From Collinsella sp. (GTDB lineage Bacteria > Actinomycetota > Coriobacteriia > Coriobacteriales > Coriobacteriaceae), in NCBI GenBank assembly GCA_019414205.1, contig DXML01000022.1:82587-146586 (forward strand): DNA of 64,000 nucleotides, written 5' to 3'. Position numbers and translations under genes: made by a program. This document shows, piece by piece, positions 8,157-15,465 of this stretch. Positions within the stretch are counted from its first letter, which is position 1. The number at the start of each line of letters is the position of its first letter. The notes beneath the pieces are model-generated. The model was not told where the DNA came from, ran no database searches, and was given only the letters and a program-made list of their open reading frames with translations.

Positions 8157-9092
8157 ATGATCCTCACCGTTACGATGAACCCGTCCGTCGATACACGCTA
8201 TCAGCTCGATGAGCTCATTATCGATGACGTTAACCGTGTGACGCCCGAAAAGACCGCCGGCGGCAAGGGTCTCAACGTGGCCCGTGTACTGGGTCAGCTG
8301 GGCGACGACGTTGTGGCAACCGGTCTACTCGGCGGCCACATGGGCGCCTACATGGCCGAGCTCATGGATGCCAACGGCATTAAGAATGATTTTGTACCCA
8401 TCAAGGGCGAGACTCGTATTTGCCTCAACATCCTTCACGCCGGCAACCAGACCGAGCTGCTCGAGAGCGGCCCGACGATTACCCCCGAGGAGCTCGATGC
8501 CTTTACCGCCAAGTTTACCGAGCTTGCGGGCAAGGCCGACGTCGTCACCATCTCGGGTTCGCTGCCCCGCGGCGTCGAGGCGGACTACTACGCCAAGATC
8601 ACGGGCATTGCCGAGAACGCCGGTGCCAAGGTGCTGCTCGATACCTCGGGTGCTTCGCTTGAGGCCGCCCTTAAGTCCGAAGTTAAGCCCGAGCTGGTCA
8701 AGCCTAACCTGACCGAGATCAACGGCCTTCTGGGCACGAACTTTACCACCGACGATGTGGACGAGCTCCGCGCCGCGCTCGCCTCTGACGCTCGCTTCTC
8801 CGATATCCCCTGGGTCGTCGTGTCCATGGGCGCTGCCGGCTCCGTTGGCTTCCACAATGGCCGCGCGTTCCGTGCCAAGACGCCCGATATTCCTGCCGTT
8901 AACGCTACGGGTTCTGGCGACTCCACTATCGCAGGCTTCGCACATGCCATCGCTGCTGGCGCAGACGACGAGACGGTACTGCGTACCGCCAACACCTGCG
9001 GCAAGCTCAATGCCATGGATCCCATGACCGGCCATCTGGTCATGGATCGTTGGGATGAGGTTTACAACGGCGTTGTCGTGACCGAGCTGTAG
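8157..9092 (+). CDS. lacC: Tagatose-6-phosphate kinase / 1-phosphofructokinase family (first copy)
   Basis: A 311-residue PfkB-family kinase. N-terminal LTVTMNPSVDTRYQL and TAGGKGLNVARVLGQLG bind the sugar phosphate, and NATGSGDSTIAGFAHA (near 250) holds the catalytic Asp and anion hole. The predicted reaction is tagatose-6-P + ATP to tagatose-1,6-bisphosphate. FruK is the alternative, but linkage to agaS, lac genes and a LacX-like epimerase favours LacC. AAGGAG lies 7 bases before the ATG. A near-duplicate is at 48069-49004. Confidence 0.85.
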   Translation: MILTVTMNPSVDTRYQLDELIIDDVNRVTPEKTAGGKGLNVARVLGQLGDDVVATGLLGGHMGAYMAELMDANGIKNDFVPIKGETRICLNILHAGNQTELLESGPTITPEELDAFTAKFTELAGKADVVTISGSLPRGVEADYYAKITGIAENAGAKVLLDTSGASLEAALKSEVKPELVKPNLTEINGLLGTNFTTDDVDELRAALASDARFSDIPWVVVSMGAAGSVGFHNGRAFRAKTPDIPAVNATGSGDSTIAGFAHAIAAGADDETVLRTANTCGKLNAMDPMTGHLVMDRWDEVYNGVVVTEL

Positions 9093-9129
9093 GAGCTTGT
9101 GTCGCGGCCTCGGCATCGGTTACTTGCTT

Positions 9130-9264
9130 GTGGTTAGAGTCGACGACAAGTGCGGTAGCATTATGCCGGGGCGCGACGCCGATGCTGTCGTGTTCAATCC
9201 CGACCTTACCCTGGTCGAGACGTATGTGGGTGGCAACAGCGTCGGCAATGCGTTTGCCGAGTAG
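9130..9264 (+). pseudogene. Decayed C-terminal remnant of a nagA-like gene
   Basis: In one frame this stretch reads DDKCGSIMPGRDADAVVFNP, then LTLVETYVGGNSVGNAF and a TAG at 9262-9264. This is nearly identical to the last 43 residues of the NagA at 5229-6398 (EDKCGSIMPGRDADFVVFDH, then LTLVETYVGGQSVGNAF). No start codon with a ribosome site and no upstream NagA sequence accompany it. It lies directly after the lacC-type gene, so a nagA copy was probably once the third gene here, or recombination carried the tail in. Confidence 0.85.
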
Positions 9265-9296
9265 CCGCCAAAGAAACGATCCGAGAGGGGATTTAG

Positions 9297-9770
9297 ATGA
9301 TTTACGGTGCATTGGGCGATATCGAGGAGTACCGCGGAATGCTCAAGGGCCTCGACGTGTTGATCGACTGGCTCGAGGAGAACGACCCGGCGCAGCTCGA
9401 GGTCGGCAGCCATCCGATTCTGGGCGACAAGGTCTTTGCGAACGTCATGGCCCCCACGACGCGTCCCGAGACCGAGGCTCACTATGAGACGCATCAGCGC
9501 TATCACGACCTGCAGATCGACGTCGAGGGTCGCGAGGCCTTTAAGGTTGCCACGGGCAGCCTGACGCTGGTCCAGGAGTTTGACGAGAAGGACGACTACG
9601 ATCTGGTCGATTCCGACGCTTCGATCGCCGGCGATCTTGCCGACGACAAGTTCGCGTTGTTCGTTGCCGGCGAGCCTCACATGCCCACGCTCGAGTTCCC
9701 GGGCGATGGCGCACAGCCGGTCAAGAAGATCTGCTTTAAGCTGCTTGCAGATGCTTACTGGGAGGAGTAG
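9297..9770 (+). CDS. YhcH/YjgK/YiaL family protein
   Basis: A 157-residue cupin-like protein starting MIYGALGDIEEYRGM, with the family segment YETHQRYHDLQIDVEGREAF (about 62-81) and a C-terminal KKICFKLL. Members of the family (NanQ, EbgC, TabA) act on sugar anomers or phosphosugars, often in sialic acid or galactoside operons. It ends the epimerase-lacC-(nagA remnant) unit, which suggests an accessory role in amino-sugar or galactose catabolism. The start has a GAGGGG site. Confidence 0.8.
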   Translation: MIYGALGDIEEYRGMLKGLDVLIDWLEENDPAQLEVGSHPILGDKVFANVMAPTTRPETEAHYETHQRYHDLQIDVEGREAFKVATGSLTLVQEFDEKDDYDLVDSDASIAGDLADDKFALFVAGEPHMPTLEFPGDGAQPVKKICFKLLADAYWEE

Positions 9771-9802
9771 CGAACTGCTCGGCTGAGCCGTTCGTCTGAT
9801 GG

Positions 9803-9888
9803 CGTGATTCCCCTAGGGAAATCACGCTAGGACCCCGCTAAGCGTGTTTTCCCTAGGGGAATCACGTTTGGCGGGGTTTCGGTTTTTG
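9803..9888 (+). terminator. Long inverted repeat with CCCTAGGG palindromes and terminator
   Basis: Perfect 19-base arms at 9803-9821 and 9848-9866 each contain TTCCCCTAGGGAA-like palindromes. A second stem (ACCCCGC near 9832-9838 with GCGGGGT at 9871-9877) and the T-run at 9882-9887 give a terminator after the YhcH-like gene. Confidence 0.65.
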
Positions 9889-9904
9889 AATAGGGAAGCC
9901 TCAT

Positions 9905-10270
9905 TTATTTGCGAAGAACATCGGCTAGCCGCAGGATTGAAATCATCGACCGATAAGTGAGTTCCACTTTTTCGCCCGCAAGCAGTCGTTTCGAGCCAAT
10001 CTCATCTAGTCCCACAAGCCGAGAAAACAGCGGGCTGCTCATCGTGCCCTCGTCAATTGATTCCCTTATGGTCTTCAAAACGTCCGTATCATGAAGCGAC
10101 GCCGAGCTGTAGGGGGCAACACGAGCGGAACTCTCAATTAACGACGAAACAAAAGGATGGAGATGCTTTGGACATAGTCCATCAAACACCACATCCCCAT
10201 TGTCGTTCGAGCCGACCAGGCGCCAAGTATAATGATCGACCCAGTCATCTCCGTCATATATGGCGTCCAT
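9905..10270 (-). CDS. Hypothetical protein, unknown family
   Basis: I do not recognise this 121-residue protein (from ATG 10270). It is soluble, with a C-terminal helical part (DEIGSKRLLAGEKVELTYRS, about 92-111). An upstream in-frame ATG at 10360 would overlap the secreted-protein gene for 76 bases, so 10270, preceded by GGGAAG, is preferred. It lies 14 bases after the gene at 10285-10794 on the same strand, so the two probably form an operon. Confidence 0.5.
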   Translation of the reverse strand: MDAIYDGDDWVDHYTWRLVGSNDNGDVVFDGLCPKHLHPFVSSLIESSARVAPYSSASLHDTDVLKTIRESIDEGTMSSPLFSRLVGLDEIGSKRLLAGEKVELTYRSMISILRLADVLRK

Positions 10271-10284
10271 GAGCAACTTCCCGT

Positions 10285-10794
10285 CTAGAGAGAGAAACCT
10301 ATTTGGACATCGGGGCGCAAGACCGCAATCCATATCGGACCTGCAGCAGCTCCAACCCAACGCACCACATAGGTTCCCTTTCGTACATGTGTATCAATCT
10401 GCCCCGAAATGCCGGTGAATGCAATTCCAGACCCGTTTGTCGGATAGCAATCGACGTATTTTCGTTTTCCGCTCACAACCTTGTATAGATAAATCGTTCC
10501 AGCAAAAGAGAAGGGGTCGTTCGCAATTTTGTCCGGAAGAACTTGCCACCTCAAAATCCCGCTACCAATATGGTCAAGCTTGACCGTTCCGCCGTCCCCC
10601 TCAAAAGTGGCAAGGGGATTTACCCCAGACTGAGAGTCGGCATCGCCCTCCTTAGCAGTTATCAGCAGGCTGCCCGTATAAGACTGCTGAGGCTCACCTT
10701 CAGGACAGACAGCCTCGGCCCAAGAAGGGCCACTCAGGCAGAACAGTCCGAGCAGCATCAATACCAACAAAAGAAAACCCTTAGTTCTTTTCAT
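10285..10794 (-). CDS. Small secreted protein with signal peptide, unknown function
   Basis: A 169-residue protein with a clear Sec signal peptide (basic MKRTKG, hydrophobic LLLVLMLLGLFCLSG, cleavage likely after SWAEA near 28-30). The mature part contains two cysteines (C30, C120) and is beta-rich, with no family I can name. The cysteines could form a disulfide. It is the first gene of a two-gene minus-strand unit just left of the integrated element, in chromosomal DNA. Confidence 0.6.
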   Translation of the reverse strand: MKRTKGFLLLVLMLLGLFCLSGPSWAEAVCPEGEPQQSYTGSLLITAKEGDADSQSGVNPLATFEGDGGTVKLDHIGSGILRWQVLPDKIANDPFSFAGTIYLYKVVSGKRKYVDCYPTNGSGIAFTGISGQIDTHVRKGTYVVRWVGAAAGPIWIAVLRPDVQIGFSL

Positions 10795-11046
10795 CTATAT
10801 CCCCAATGCCTCTCGACATTTGTATATTGTGACCATTTTAGATCTATATGGCCAATTCGAGCCCTCACCATGGCAATTGTTGCAGCTGGGTTTCTTTTCA
10901 TTAAGATTTCACTTTGGTAAATCCCCGCCCCTAAGCATTAAACCCGAAGTCCACCGAGTGGGCCGCTGTTGACGTGGCGATGCTTGGATTGGCGCGCACG
11001 CACTCAAAATCGGCAACAAAAAAGCCGCCCGAAGGCGGCTATCTTG
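10795..11046. other. Intergenic segment left of the element
   Basis: No convincing gene. A minus-strand hairpin at 11024-11042 (GCCGCC-cgaa-GGCGGC, A-run on its left) is a rho-independent terminator. Its place just past the displaced tRNA 3' end suggests it was the original terminator of the tRNA-Thr gene before the element inserted. Confidence 0.6.
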
Positions 11047-11096
11047 TGCAATGGAGCCAGCGACCGGGCTCGAACCGGTGACCCCCGCTTTACGAG
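11047..11096 (-). repeat. Attachment site, left (duplicated tRNA-Thr 3' end)
   Basis: Fifty bases identical to 26168-26217. It covers CCA, acceptor, T arm and half the anticodon stem of tRNA-Thr read on the minus strand, then diverges at 11097. No D arm or 5' acceptor strand follows, so it is not a functional tRNA. Confidence 0.9.
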
Positions 11097-11248
11097 TACG
11101 TGAATTCGGCATTTGACGAGATGAGGCCAATTTCACTGAATTAAAAGGAAGCGCAGGTAGAAATAGGTAATTAACAATTATTGAGCTAGCTATTAGAATC
11201 ATATTTCCCACTATTTTCACACTTAGAGAGACTTGAAAGTGTGAAAAG

Positions 11249-11305
11249 TTTCGATTAGGCTTGCTGGCAAAGCTTTAAAGGCTTTGCCAGCAAGCCTAAT
11301 CGAAA
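11249..11305. repeat. Perfect 25-base inverted repeat before the integrase gene
   Basis: The arms 11249-11273 and 11281-11305 are exact reverse complements around a 7-base loop (TTTAAAG). No T-run follows, so it is not an ordinary terminator. It ends 18 bases before the integrase start and would sit in its 5' leader; it may bind integrase/excisionase or control translation. Confidence 0.75.
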
Positions 11306-11323
11306 ATCTAACGAGGGATATGA

Positions 11324-12601
11324 TTGCAGGGATTGATAAAAAAGACCGCTCGCGGCACATCGGAATGCATCGATAAGAGCAAAGGCGTCTATCGGATTTA
11401 TTTTTCCCTGGGAAAAGATCCGGAGACAGGACGGTACCGCCGTAGTCCGTCACGCAGGGTTCACTGCAGAAGCAAGAACCCGAAAAACTGGCCGAGTGAA
11501 GTCGCCAAGGCGCTGGAGGCCTATAGAGCTGAACTTGAGGGCGCTTCCAACCGTGGCAATGGTCCTCTGGGCCTATCAGATTATGCGGACAGGTTTCACG
11601 CGAACAGGGAGTCGACCATGGGATCACCTCTTGCTTATGAGCGTGAAGGTTTGGACATTCGTCACATACGCGAGCTGTTCGGCAATCCCGATCTCACTCG
11701 GCTTAAATCGGATGACGTTCGCACTGCTTATGCCAAGGCTAGAAAAGAAGGCCGATTCAGCGAAAGTGAAATTCGCCGCATCCACATCAAGCTCAAACAG
11801 GTAATGGAGGATGCCGTCGATAACGACCTCGTGGGCAAAAACCCTTGTAGGGGAGTGAAACTGCCCAAGCAGAATGTCGAGGCTCGTAAGGCGCTGAGCG
11901 CCGATGAGGCGGCAAGGCTTCTTGCGGTCCTTTTGGAGGAGAAGCCATCTTCCTTTATCACATGCACAATGCTTCTACTTCTCTGCGGTTTGAGGAAGGG
12001 GGAGGCCCTTGGTCTCTCATGGGAGGATTATGACCCCGACGCCAAGACTCTGAGGATAGTAAAGCAATATACGAACGACAGGACATTGAGGCCGCCTAAA
12101 TCAAAGATGAGCAGGCGTAAGATTTCGGTTGGAAATGAACTTGCCGACTATCTGGACAGGTGGAAAGCCATTCAGCGGAGTGAGTTCGATTCCTTTGCAG
12201 TGGGGCAGACTGGAGAAACGCCCATTGTCCATTCCATTGGGATCGTTGACGCCGCCAACGGCAAACGGGCTCTTGTGACCCGGATGGATGGACATAACTA
12301 TTCAAGGGCGTTTAGGCTGTTTGCGGCGAAAAACGGCTTCGGTACTTTTAAGGAGAGCAGGGAAGTCATTGGGGGTGACGGCGTCAAACGTACCCGCTAT
12401 ACGGGTTATAGCGGGCTGAAGCCTCATGAGCTTAGACATACGCAAGCGACTTTGCTCGTTGGTGCCAATGCGGACATTAAGACGATCCAGGCGCGTTTGG
12501 GCCATGCTAGCCCATCGACGACGCTGTCTATCTATAGCCACTTTATCGAGGCAAATGACCAGAAGGCAGCATCAGTGCTGGATGATCTGCTGAAGGGCTA
12601 A
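11324..12601 (+). CDS. Tyrosine recombinase/integrase
   Basis: A 425-residue site-specific recombinase. An AP2-like arm-binding domain (about 1-55) is followed by a core-binding SAM-like domain (about 75-165) and a catalytic domain with Arg in CGLRKGEALGLSW (near 223), HELRH (near 367), LGHASPSTT and the nucleophile Tyr in LSIYSHF (near 403). It probably catalyses recombination at the tRNA-Thr 3' end 230 bases away. The start appears to be TTG 11324 with GAGGG 6-7 bases upstream; no ATG in this frame precedes the conserved part. Confidence 0.9.
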   Translation: MQGLIKKTARGTSECIDKSKGVYRIYFSLGKDPETGRYRRSPSRRVHCRSKNPKNWPSEVAKALEAYRAELEGASNRGNGPLGLSDYADRFHANRESTMGSPLAYEREGLDIRHIRELFGNPDLTRLKSDDVRTAYAKARKEGRFSESEIRRIHIKLKQVMEDAVDNDLVGKNPCRGVKLPKQNVEARKALSADEAARLLAVLLEEKPSSFITCTMLLLLCGLRKGEALGLSWEDYDPDAKTLRIVKQYTNDRTLRPPKSKMSRRKISVGNELADYLDRWKAIQRSEFDSFAVGQTGETPIVHSIGIVDAANGKRALVTRMDGHNYSRAFRLFAAKNGFGTFKESREVIGGDGVKRTRYTGYSGLKPHELRHTQATLLVGANADIKTIQARLGHASPSTTLSIYSHFIEANDQKAASVLDDLLKG

Positions 12602-12611
12602 AAAGGGCTAA

Positions 12612-12640
12612 AAAAGAGGCCCCTTTGGGGCCTCTTTTTT
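12612..12640. terminator. Bidirectional terminator after integrase
   Basis: AAAAAGAGGCCCC pairs with GGGGCCTCTTTTT. It lies between the convergent integrase and the RHH-like gene and overlaps the latter's stop codon. Confidence 0.85.
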
Positions 12641-13403
12641 AAGCGACATTGTTTCGGTAGATCATTGCGCCATATGGCGGCTCCAGCTCCATAGACTGAT
12701 AGTAGCTGGCATCTAGAAGGTTGAAATAACAAATGATGGGGGCGGCTAGGTGCTCGTCCATATTTAGGTAATGTCCCTCATCATCTGTGACCAGTTTGAC
12801 CTCGTCGCGCATCACGTCGGTCATGCGGGGCCAGAGTTTGGTTGCGCGCTGCAATTTGTCCTTTTGACTGTACTCTCCGTTATGGAAGAAGGCAAAATGA
12901 GGCGCATCGTATTTTGCGCCGCCGCGAATTTCGATAATTCCGACCTGGCTGCAAGACTTCGCGCATTCCTCTGTTTCCAATAGAGTCCAAGAGGAGGGGA
13001 GGACAGCGTAATCGCCGCCGAGGAGATCGACCCGTCTCATTCCCTGGGGCCTCTCCTCTTTCTCGCAATATAAAGAGAAATGGTCGTGGAGCCTCTGGAA
13101 TTGCTCTCGATAAAGTTCCAATTGACTAAAACTCATTTCTTCTGATCCGTCAACGGGAAGGGCCTTCATTTCATTGGTGATTTGCCGAGCTTCCCTGAGG
13201 CACGCCTCATCGAGGGCCCTGGCGACCCTCGGCTGCAACCCCGTGAGCAGGTTGCATAGATAGTCGATAGCCTCGCCGGTGCTTCTGACTGATTCGGGGT
13301 TCTTGAGGCGTAGCTCTTCGATTTTCTCCGGGGTCGTCGCCTGAACAGTTGTTCCGAACTTAATTTTCCGCATCTTACTTCCGGATAATGGTAAACGTCC
13401 CAT
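12639..13403 (-). CDS. Hypothetical element protein with RHH-like N-terminus
   Basis: A 254-residue protein of unknown function. Its N-terminal 60 residues (KIKFGTTVQATTPEKIEELR, then a helix with GEAIDYLCNLL) look like a ribbon-helix-helix or related DNA-binding segment, followed by a helical part and a mixed C-terminal domain. ATG 13403 is chosen because GGAG lies 5 bases upstream; ATG 13418 lacks a site. It is transcribed opposite to the integrase, with an A+T-rich region (13404-13560) upstream. A regulator of the element is possible, but this is only inference. Confidence 0.55.
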   Translation of the reverse strand: MGRLPLSGSKMRKIKFGTTVQATTPEKIEELRLKNPESVRSTGEAIDYLCNLLTGLQPRVARALDEACLREARQITNEMKALPVDGSEEMSFSQLELYREQFQRLHDHFSLYCEKEERPQGMRRVDLLGGDYAVLPSSWTLLETEECAKSCSQVGIIEIRGGAKYDAPHFAFFHNGEYSQKDKLQRATKLWPRMTDVMRDEVKLVTDDEGHYLNMDEHLAAPIICYFNLLDASYYQSMELEPPYGAMIYRNNVA

Positions 13404-13665
13404 AACCACTCCAATCATCGTTGTATATATATTAAATCAGTCAGACAATAAAGTCTATACAGTCAGAAAGTGAATTAGAAATTAGAACTGTAACTAGATA
13501 TGATTGTGCAACAGACAGTGTTACAATATAAACAGTAAGCGCCTGACCAGCTTGTTTGAAAGGAGTTATTTTATTTTCGGTCATTGATTAAAAAGCCGCC
13601 CGCCCTTCCCTATCTAAGTTTGGCGACGAAGGGGGAGGGGCGAGCTAGCCTGAAAGGATTCTACC
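13404..13665. promoter_or_regulatory. A+T-rich divergent control region of the element
   Basis: About 260 bases, clearly more A+T rich than their surroundings to position 13560, lie between the divergent RHH-like gene and the excisionase-like gene. TACAATATAA-like -10 candidates occur near 13520. A G+C-rich imperfect hairpin (GCCCGCCCTTCCC with GGGGGAGGGGC) spans about 13598-13645 before the next start. This is probably the main promoter and repressor region of the element. Confidence 0.4.
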
Positions 13666-13920
13666 ATGATTGTAGAGCCTGAACCGTACGCTGCCGTACA
13701 AGCATCAACTGCGGTTTCTTCTGATTCCAACTTGGGCCACGAGCGCCTTCTTGGCATCGCTGAAGTGTGCAAGATAACCGGCTTGAGTCCGGTTACGGCC
13801 TCGAAGATGATGAAGGAGAGCGGGCGCGCGATTGCGTTGCACCGCCGCATTTACATCCTTGAATCGAGCTTCTTTGCATACCTCCATGAATTGGAGGCGA
13901 GCGAACCGTGCCGGCTTTAA
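13666..13920 (+). CDS. Small helix-turn-helix (excisionase-like) protein
   Basis: An 84-residue protein with a MerR/HTH_17-type DNA-binding segment: LLGIAEVCKITGLSPVTASK (about 28-47), then RRIYILESSFFAYL. It has the size and fold expected of recombination directionality factors. AAAGG lies 9 bases before the ATG. Its 3' end overlaps the next gene by 13 bases, so the two are translationally coupled. Confidence 0.65.
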   Translation: MIVEPEPYAAVQASTAVSSDSNLGHERLLGIAEVCKITGLSPVTASKMMKESGRAIALHRRIYILESSFFAYLHELEASEPCRL

Positions 13921-14774
13921 ATCCCATGAGCGTCGGCCTCGACGAGACCGCCTTGCGTATCTTAAAGAATAGGCCGCTTGGGCATATCGAACACGGTGCG
14001 CTGGATACTATCCTCGGAGGTCTTCGTCAATACCTGTGCATCGTCCCCGGCGGACCCGGTACGGGTAAAACAACGTTTATGCAGCAAATCGCCGACGGAT
14101 GGGCCATTGCTGGCCATCCGGTGGTCATCTTTGAGGGCGAGCTCGGGCGAGACAGCATGCTCGCGAAGAGCCTCACCCGCATCTCGGGCGGCGAGCTCAC
14201 GCACGATGATATGAACGGCGATGGCATGTCTGAGGACAAACGCGGGCTCTTCGAGAAGGTTCTCGACATTTACGCCCGCAGCATCGCCGAGCGAATGTAT
14301 ATCATTCCTGGTGAAATTAAATATGCCGGGATGCGAAAGGCAATCGAAGAGGTTGCCGATAAACATGGCGAACCGCCACTGGTTATTGTTGATTACGCGC
14401 AAATCGTCTCTTTGCCGCAGGAACTGCGCATTGCCGACGAGCGTATCGGTCTCAAGCTCGTCGCTTCCGAGCTCCGCCGAATCGTGGATGAGGCCCATTG
14501 TCCGCTCTTCGCTATCTCATCAATTAACCGCGTTAATTACGACAAGCAGACCACCGGGCTTCAGGCGATAGGCGGGTGCAACATGTTCGAGTATTCGGCA
14601 GATCTCGTTATGTCGCTTTCTATTAAGGGCGATAAGCCCGAAGAGCGTAATGCCAATATGTTGCTTAAAAAACGGCCCGTCATTGCTTCAATCACAAAGA
14701 ACCGTTACGGTTCCTGCGGTATTGTCGAGTTTGAGTTCAACGCACCAGCAGCGATGTTTACCGAAATCGGCTAA
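13908..14774 (+). CDS. DnaB-like RecA-fold ATPase
   Basis: A 288-residue protein matching the C-terminal ATPase domain of replicative helicases: Walker A VPGGPGTGKTTF (about 46-57), FEGELGRDSM (compare FSLEM in DnaB), Walker B VIVDYAQIV (near 160) and FAISSINRVNYD (compare SQLNR). It lacks the DnaB N-terminal domain. It probably helps element replication or initiator loading after excision. GTG 13908 has GGAGG 10 bases upstream; ATG 13926 is the alternative. Confidence 0.7.
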   Translation: MPALNPMSVGLDETALRILKNRPLGHIEHGALDTILGGLRQYLCIVPGGPGTGKTTFMQQIADGWAIAGHPVVIFEGELGRDSMLAKSLTRISGGELTHDDMNGDGMSEDKRGLFEKVLDIYARSIAERMYIIPGEIKYAGMRKAIEEVADKHGEPPLVIVDYAQIVSLPQELRIADERIGLKLVASELRRIVDEAHCPLFAISSINRVNYDKQTTGLQAIGGCNMFEYSADLVMSLSIKGDKPEERNANMLLKKRPVIASITKNRYGSCGIVEFEFNAPAAMFTEIG

Positions 14775-14776
14775 TT

Positions 14777-15052
14777 ATGGAGCCCGGACCCTACATTGGT
14801 GGATACCGGGCTCCCAATCCATGCTTGTCGTCCGATGAGCTCGCGCGCGCCGAGAACAGGGATCTTCCTCTGCTCTCGGCCGATGAGCTCATTTGGGAAT
14901 GGAAGCGCCTGCTCGATGCTCTCGATATCTATAGAGAACAATGGCGACCATACCGTATATATCTCGGCAGCTTGCCGGGAGTCCCCTTCGATGTCTGGGC
15001 GAGGGTGAGGATTGGGCGCATCGGTCAGATGCTCCAAACAATTTCAACTTAA
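14777..15052 (+). CDS. Small hypothetical protein
   Basis: A 91-residue protein with no family I recognise, rich in Trp and Leu (DELIWEWKRLLDALDIYREQ, about 37-56), predicted helical and soluble. It begins two bases after the ATPase stop and precedes the MobC-like gene, so it belongs to the mobilization operon. Confidence 0.5.
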   Translation: MEPGPYIGGYRAPNPCLSSDELARAENRDLPLLSADELIWEWKRLLDALDIYREQWRPYRIYLGSLPGVPFDVWARVRIGRIGQMLQTIST

Positions 15053-15069
15053 TAAAAGGGGCGGGGCCG

Positions 15070-15438
15070 ATGCGTCGGCCCCGCTCGGATTGGATGGTTA
15101 TGACTTCCATGAATACGCATATCAACGTACGGATGAGTGAGTCGCAGCGTAAGGCTATCGAGGAGAAGGCGGCGGCCATGAACATGCCGGCGTCCTCCTT
15201 CATGCGCGATGCCGCCCTGCTCTGCGGCGAGAAGCCGGTCAGGGTCGCCGACGCGGGGGAACTTGCCGGTATCAGGACTGAGTTGAAGAAGATCGGCACG
15301 AACCTCAACCAGGCGGTCCGCGCCCTCAACACCTACGGGTCCGATCCGGTCGTCCTCAATAATCTCAACCGGGCGACATCAATCGTCTCGACGGCGGTGG
15401 GCTGGGTCAACGACCTACTCGCCCGTGCGAGAGAGTAG
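15070..15438 (+). CDS. mobC: MobC-like relaxosome accessory protein
   Basis: A 122-residue protein. An RHH DNA-binding segment (THINVRMSESQRKAIEEKAA) is followed by ASSFMRDAALLC and the MobC signature LKKIGTNLNQAVRALN. MobC proteins bind oriT and help the relaxase melt it. ATG 15070 is chosen for its AAAAGGGG site; ATGs at 15094, 15100 and 15109 are also in frame and the conserved part starts at 15109. The stop abuts the coupling-protein gene. Confidence 0.8.
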   Translation: MRRPRSDWMVMTSMNTHINVRMSESQRKAIEEKAAAMNMPASSFMRDAALLCGEKPVRVADAGELAGIRTELKKIGTNLNQAVRALNTYGSDPVVLNNLNRATSIVSTAVGWVNDLLARARE

Positions 15439-15465
15439 GTGGTTCTCGTGAAGGAGAAGGTGGTC

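Noticed and set aside
11051..11096. Second tRNA-Thr gene at the left end
   Set aside because: Only the 3' part is present. There is no D arm, 5' acceptor strand or complete anticodon stem, so it is an attachment-site duplicate.
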